Assembly: GCA_905221605.1 (NCBI GenBank)
Contig: CAJNDS010002702.1
Span: 75,001 to 139,000, forward strand
Length of the DNA stretch: 64,000 nucleotides
From: Symbiodinium natans
Lineage: Eukaryota > Sar > Dinophyceae > Suessiales > Symbiodiniaceae
Reading direction: 5' to 3'
Below, piece by piece: positions 60,050 to 64,000 of the stretch. The number at the start of each line of letters is the position of its first letter. The stretch's first letter is position 1. Position numbers and translations under genes: made by a program. The notes below the pieces were generated by a model. The model was given only the letters and a program-made list of their open reading frames with translations. It did no database searches and was not told the DNA's origin.

Positions 60050-61460
60050 CTCGATTTGTGCAGTCTCCCTCGTGGGTGCTCCTTCGCTCCTTCTGCCCAG
60101 CTGTCGTCTCCGCTGTGGACAACGACTTCCAACGATGTGCCGGGGCCTGCGGCTTAGACTCGTGAAGCGCCAGAGACATGCGGATTCCGTGGCAAGAGGG
60201 TCGGTTGCGACGTCTATCTTCATCCCTTCTTGGCATTCTTTCGAGGCCTGCCCAGTCCCCGACAGGGCCCATGCTTCTTCTGATGCCGCCTATGGCAGTG
60301 AACCAGATGGGCCAGGTGCAAGAGTTAGCTAGCATGGGCTTCGAGACGAGCTTAGCTGCGTTGACCTTGTCATGAAGTCATCACAGGCCATGTCGCCGAT
60401 GTCACCCATCTCGCCATCGGCAATGTCCCAGATGTCAATGCCGAACCCGCTCTCACCAACGGCGCTTTCGCCCATGTCCCCGGTGGAGTTCTACCCGGGC
60501 AGCCCCACTGCCATGCGCAACTACCACAGGCCCGGCCTCCTTTGACTGAGCCGAAGAGCTGAGGGCAGAGACATCTTTAACGCCCACAAAAACCCCCAAG
60601 CCAGACTGCTGGGAGGATCCAAAAAGTAGATCCCCTTAAGGTTCCCAAGAATGGCCCAATGGTATTATGTGGGGGTTCTACTTTATGGTTCTTCCCAGGG
60701 GTCTGGGAAAGACCATGTACTTGGAGGTTCATGGTACTTATTCACCAAGTATAACTCAGCATAACTGTACTTGTAGCCCACTTATACGGCCCTTAAGTGC
60801 ACTAATATGGTTGTCATCGGGTTATAAGTACAGTTATAATTCCCTAAACCCTAAACCCTAAGCCCTAAGCCCTAAGCCCTAAACCCGAAACCCTAAACCC
60901 GAAACCCTGTTGGGTTAAAGAGTACCATGAACCTCCAAGCAAGATCTGGCTGCAGGAGCAACAGTGGAGCCAGTGCTTCCGATGTCACCAGCCCGGTGAA
61001 TACCAACAGCCGCAGCTCGAAGGCCTCCTTAATGGAAGGTTTAGGTTTAGGGTTTAGGGTTTAGGATTTAGGGTTTAGGGTTTAGGGTTCAGGGGGTTTG
61101 CTGCTTTGGGGTTCAGGGTGTAGGGGGTCTTAAGGTTCAGTAGACCCTTTGAACTGTTGAGTTTGGCTGCTGGCTTGGCCTAGGTTCAGAAGTTGCTGCA
61201 GAAGTTGTATTTCTGACTAAGGAGAGCGGAGATGGTTCAGGTTTAATATGGGTTTAGGGTTTAGGGTTCGGGTTTAGGGTTTAGGGTTTAGGGTTATAGG
61301 GTTTAGGGTTATAGGGTTTAGGGTTATAGGGTTTAGGGTTTTGGGGGGGTTGAGGCAGCTCCGGAGAGGTTGCGGCCAACGCACCACGACTGAACCTGCG
61401 CGTTCAGGGACCCATCTCCAAGCTGCAGGAGTTTGTGCAGAGCAGCAAGGACCGACCCCC
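60050..61460 (+). CDS. Ser/Pro/Met-rich protein, multi-exon (model incomplete)
   Basis: Coding stretches at about 60075-60160 and 60250-60315 (SPTGPMLLLMPPMAVNQMGQ), the exon with ATG at 60372 and TGA at 60543-60545 (MKSSQAMSPMSPISPSAMSQ...NYHRPGLL), about 60950-61032 (SGASASDVTSPVNTNSRSSK, directly after a family B element) and about 61409-61452 (GPISKLQEFVQSSKDRPP). The repeated MSP/SP pattern looks like a disordered, possibly phosphorylated region. The TGA at 60543 may be skipped by a donor upstream or be a true stop, in which case the later exons belong to the next gene. Confidence 0.4.
60720..60939. mobile_element. Family B introner interrupted by telomere-type repeats
   Basis: Left end CTTGGAGGTTCATGGTACTT and right end AGTACCATGAACCTCCAAG are intact inverted repeats. 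About 66 bases of CCCTAAA/CCCTAAG/CCCGAAA units (about 60842-60907) sit in the right arm, between CAGTTATAATT and GTTGGGTTAAAG, where other copies are continuous. Confidence 0.88.
61030..61095. repeat. Interstitial telomere-type repeat, TTTAGGG strand
   Basis: Nine units beginning GGTTTAGG right after TTAATGGAAG, the end of a Ser-rich exon, so the repeat supplies the GT donor. Confidence 0.9.
61250..61342. repeat. Interstitial telomere-type repeat with TTATAGGG units
   Basis: TTTAGGG units alternating with four GTTATAGGGTTTAGG pairs, a higher-order 14-15 base repeat. Confidence 0.9.
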
Positions 61461-62891
61461 AGTCGGTTTTGGGGGGGTTTCCGAAAGTAAGGGTACCCTT
61501 TTGTGGGGGTCCCTTTGAGGGGATTCTGTTGATTCTATTCTACTTGGGATATAAAAGGGGTACCCCGATTTTGGGAATGCCCGTTTGAGACAATGGAGTT
61601 CCGCCTCCTTATATCCTCTTTGACTACTATGGCCTGTTAAGGGGTTCCTAGGGAACCCTATCACCCCACCCTCGAAGCCCTGAACCAAGCCCAATCCGTG
61701 ATTCCCTGCTGAGAACACACTGCTATAGCCCCCTTGGGAATTTTTTTTTGTGATTTTTATTGTTGTTTGTATAAAACCCAGGAGCATGTTGAAATAACAT
61801 TTTTATAAAAGGTTCTAAGGGGGGTATAGACTGCCTTTTGAGGCGCATCCGCTTCCCAGCAGCTGTGCGGCCCTGGGCTTAGTCTTTTCGACTGGGGAAG
61901 ACGGGCTTCTTCTACCTGTGGGTATCCTTATGGGGGTTTCCGAAAATAGGGTTTTGGGGGTCCCTTTGAGGGGATTCTATTCTATTTGGGGGATCAAAGG
62001 GGTACCCCTATTTGGGGAAATGCCCTGATGGAGGCAGCTTTCGCTGTAATGTAGCACTCCTTATGAAACGAGTTCTTCAACAGGGACGGTCCCCGACTTC
62101 ATGATTCAAGGGCGGGGCTCCTTATGACGAGAAGAGTGCAGCTTAGCGCAAAGGTATCCGCGCATGGGTTGCAGAGCTGTATTTCTGCGAGGTGCTTCAG
62201 TGGAGTCATGAGAATCGCATGGCCCGGTGCCCAAGTTCTTGAGAGAACAAGTCCGACGCGCTTTTGAGTTCCTCGTAGGGAATGCAGAATTCAGGTACTT
62301 TCCAGAGACCCGCATGGGATCCCCTGGCCCCCCCAGAATTCCCCATACATAGAATTTGCTTGTGGGGCACACTGAGGCTGGATCGAGCCTGCAGTTCCGC
62401 GCGACGACCTCCTTCTTGCTAGATGGCGTGCTTGGTCCCCAGCCAGTGCGAAGCTTTCGCTGGCTGCTGATCAGGTAGTTTTTAGGGTTCAGAGCAGACC
62501 CCGACCCGGATTGCCACAGCACGCACCTTCCTTTGCAATCTGGTTCAAGCTGCTGAAGACACTGAACACAAGCTGAGCCAGGGCAAACACCATGAAGAGC
62601 TGAGCCTCCCGGCAATGAGCCACCTGAAGTCCACACCACACATTGGCAGACTTCAACTCTGAATGGATTTTAGAGTCAAAGGGCCGACCTCTCAGACGAC
62701 CCTACGAGGCCCATGCTTTGGATGACTCTCGCAGCACACATCCTACTGGCGCCCAAGCGAACTGTTTCTGGGAAGGTGTGCCGCAAGACAAGCCCATCGA
62801 TGCTTTTCTCGATGAGATAGCACAGGCGGCTTACTTTGGCTTAGCTTGCTGGAGAGACGGATTTCGCTTACATGATTTTGTTACAACGTAA
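61410..62891 (+). CDS. Plus-strand multi-exon gene, unknown function
   Basis: Exons about 62170-62222 (ELYFCEVLQWSHENRMAR), about 62240-62335 (EQVRRAFEFLVGNAEFRYFP), 62393 to about 62474 (TSFLLDGVLGPQPVRSFRWL) and the last, 62650-62891 (FNSEWILESKGRPLRRPYEA ... YFGLACWRDGFRLHDFVTT then TAA), which follows a TTGGCAG acceptor. The 5' exons may include that at about 61409. No domain was recognised. The sequence is rich in aromatic and charged residues, so it is a folded protein. It may continue the Ser/Pro-rich gene upstream. The long minus-strand frame 62106-62639 is its shadow. Confidence 0.5.
61467..61592. mobile_element. Introner-like element, family C variant
   Basis: GGGGGGGTTTCCGAAAGTAAG at the left, CCCCGATTTTGGGAATGCCC at the right; GATTCTATTCTACTTGGG inside, as in 31822 and 61933. 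Confidence 0.75.
61933..62026. mobile_element. Introner-like element, family C variant
   Basis: GGGGGTTTCCGAAAATAGGG at the left, CCCTATTTGGGGAAATGCCC at the right; closely related to 61467-61592 only 340 bases away. Confidence 0.78.
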
Positions 62892-62899
62892 TGTTGAAT

Positions 62900-63045
62900 A
62901 TTCTGTGATTATATTTGTACGTTGTTGTATCAAAGTTATACGCTTCTGTAACTTTGCGATTATATGTTCTTCTGTTTAGTACATCATTGTAATATGATTT
63001 ATTATGTACTCGTATACAGTTGATGATATTAGTTGCCGCTCTTGC
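62900..63045. other. AT-rich intergenic stretch
   Basis: Between the TAA at 62891 and the OTU1 exon at 63050: AT-rich, with TATATGT and TGTAATATG motifs. It probably contains the 3' end of the previous gene. No 5' exon of OTU1 was recognised here. Confidence 0.4.
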
Positions 63046-63049
63046 CCAG

Positions 63050-64000
63050 GCATCGGGCGTAGCCCGTCCCTGTGTGCAGCTTCTTGCCGGCTTTCCACCG
63101 AAGCCTTTGGAGCTACCGGAGGACCAAACCCGAAATCCTAAGCCCTAGACTCTAAACTCCAAACCCTACACCCTAAACCCTATACCCTAAACCCTCAACC
63201 TGGCCTACAACCCTGTCCCGCCAAGTCTCACAGCCACGCGCGTGCGCGTTCTGAAGGACGGGTCTTCGACAGTTTCGTCGACCAGGGCTCAGTGGTCCCC
63301 CAGGGAAGCTTGCTGCATTCCAGGTGCCTTTTCAACGCCATCTTGCTCCTGAGGCTTGGGTTGCGGAGTGGGGAATCTCTCATCGTCCGCGAAGCCACAG
63401 TCTCAGGAGCGTCCAGCAGGGTACGCTGAGTAACGGTTGCTGTGCGCAATGACATGCGGTCCTTGAGGTCGAGCCAGAGGGTGCCAGGGGCGTCGTTGTG
63501 CGCCGAGTCATAGAGGCTGACAACAGTTGTCTCTTCAACGCCGTTGGGTACGCTCCTTGTCTGGATACTTTGCTGTAGTTGTCCGTGTGGATCCCGCTTG
63601 GAACCTTTCCGCGGCGTTCTTCAGAACAAGGGCCTCAACCTTCGCCGCAACCGCCCCCCAAAACCCTTAACAAACCAGAAAAACCCTAAACCCTAAAACC
63701 CCAAAAAAACTAACCAAAAAACCCTAAACCCTAAACCCTAAAACCTAAAAAAAAAAACCAGGTCCGGGAGAAGCTGCGGGGCGAAGCGCCCGGGCTGCGG
63801 AAGGTGGTGGCCGAGCGCATCGCCGCGGACCCCGAGCGCTACTGCGAGGCCGGGATACCCAAAAAGACCTAAGCCCTAAGCCCTAAGCCCTAAGCCCTAA
63901 GCCCTAAGCCCTAAGCCCTAAGCCCTAAGCCCTAAGCCCTAAGCCCTAAGCCCTAAGCCCTAAGCCGTAAGCCCTAAGCCCTAAGCCCTAAGCCCTAAGC
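63050..64000 (+). CDS. OTU1: OTU1/YOD1-type deubiquitinase, partial (runs off the window)
   Basis: An exon from 63050 to about 63124 encodes VQLLAGFPPKPLELPE, the end of the N-terminal ubiquitin-like domain (compare the GYPP-x-x-L motif of YOD1). Exon 63354-63420 gives GLRSGESLIVRE, the last strand of that domain. Exon 63480-63551 gives VVVRRVIEADNSCLFNAVGY with the catalytic D-N-S-C of OTU cysteine proteases. Exon 63762 to about 63852 gives LRKVVAERIAADPERYCEA, the following helix. The Cys nucleophile is present; the catalytic His lies beyond the window. These enzymes trim ubiquitin chains on Cdc48/p97 substrates. A start codon and one small exon (63125-63353) are unresolved. Introns hold CCCTAAA and CCCTAAG repeats. 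Confidence 0.85.
63655..63750. repeat. Interstitial telomere-type repeat, CCCTAAA strand, A-rich
   Basis: CCCTAAA mixed with AAAACCC and a run of A, ending at the AACCAG acceptor of an OTU1 exon. Confidence 0.88.
63867..64000. repeat. Homogeneous CCCTAAG tandem repeat to window end
   Basis: About 19 units of CCCTAAG, with a single CCGTAAG, continuing past the window. It is a pure one-base variant of the telomere unit, in an OTU1 intron. Confidence 0.95.

Noticed and set aside
62086-62112. VPDFMIQG, resembling a cyclophilin motif
   Set aside because: Only this fragment matches; the frame stops soon after, no other cyclophilin block is nearby, and another frame fits the surrounding exons better.
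62106-62639. 177-codon minus-strand open frame
   Set aside because: Four plus-strand exons with acceptors and donors lie in the same stretch, so this is a shadow.
63228-63455. 75-codon minus-strand open frame
   Set aside because: Antisense of OTU1 exons that match the family in order on the plus strand.

Overview
This is a nuclear fragment from a dinoflagellate, read from sequence alone. The evidence is: an intronless, head-to-tail three-copy gene array at the left end; multi-exon genes whose resolved introns start with GC, GT or GA, end in AG, and are nearly always followed by G; interstitial plant-type telomere repeats (TTTAGGG/CCCTAAA) every 1-2 kb in both orientations; and many short palindromic elements sitting in introns, which look like dinoflagellate introners. 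Tandem single-exon genes plus introners recall Polarella or Symbiodiniaceae, but the species cannot be fixed. I saw no rRNA, tRNA, CRISPR or prokaryotic operon.

Layout. 1-5.1 kb: three tandem phosphoserine aminotransferase genes. 5.3-14.2 kb: a repeat-rich stretch with small exons, one with an EF-hand loop, ending in a stop at 14220. 14.3-15.2 kb: a minus-strand three-exon gene of 245 codons, convergent with the previous gene. 15.2-17.3 kb: plus-strand exons of unknown function. 17.6-21.25 kb: an LRR-PDZ-zinc-finger gene followed by a P-loop polynucleotide-kinase-like gene, possibly one gene. 21.5-22.7 kb: a RanBP2-type zinc-finger gene. 24.97-29 kb: a secreted protein with collagen Gly-X-Y triplets in tiny exons. 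31.7-35.97 kb: a cyclophilin with ten exons resolved to the base. About 39.3-45 kb: a serine beta-lactamase/esterase-family gene. 46.6-48.5 kb: unassigned exons and a large inverted repeat. 48.5-50.3 kb: AT-rich and empty. 50.3-58.6 kb: a GH5 exo-beta-1,3-glucanase with both catalytic glutamates. 58.6-60.0 kb: a minus-strand gene. 60.05-62.9 kb: one or two plus-strand genes. 63.05-64 kb: the 5' part of an OTU1/YOD1 deubiquitinase, cut by the window end.

The genes do not form a pathway: serine synthesis, protein folding, glucan hydrolysis, deubiquitination and signalling-type scaffolds lie side by side, as is usual in dinoflagellates. The unifying theme is how introns are built. Conserved protein motifs can be read straight across introns filled with telomere repeats or introners. 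One telomere-repeat block lies inside an introner copy, and another is bracketed by perfect 29-bp direct repeats. This suggests that telomere-type repeats inserted into genes and are tolerated because they are spliced out.

Exon boundaries given to the base were placed by hand from conserved motifs and reading-frame phase. Those marked 'about' are not resolved.
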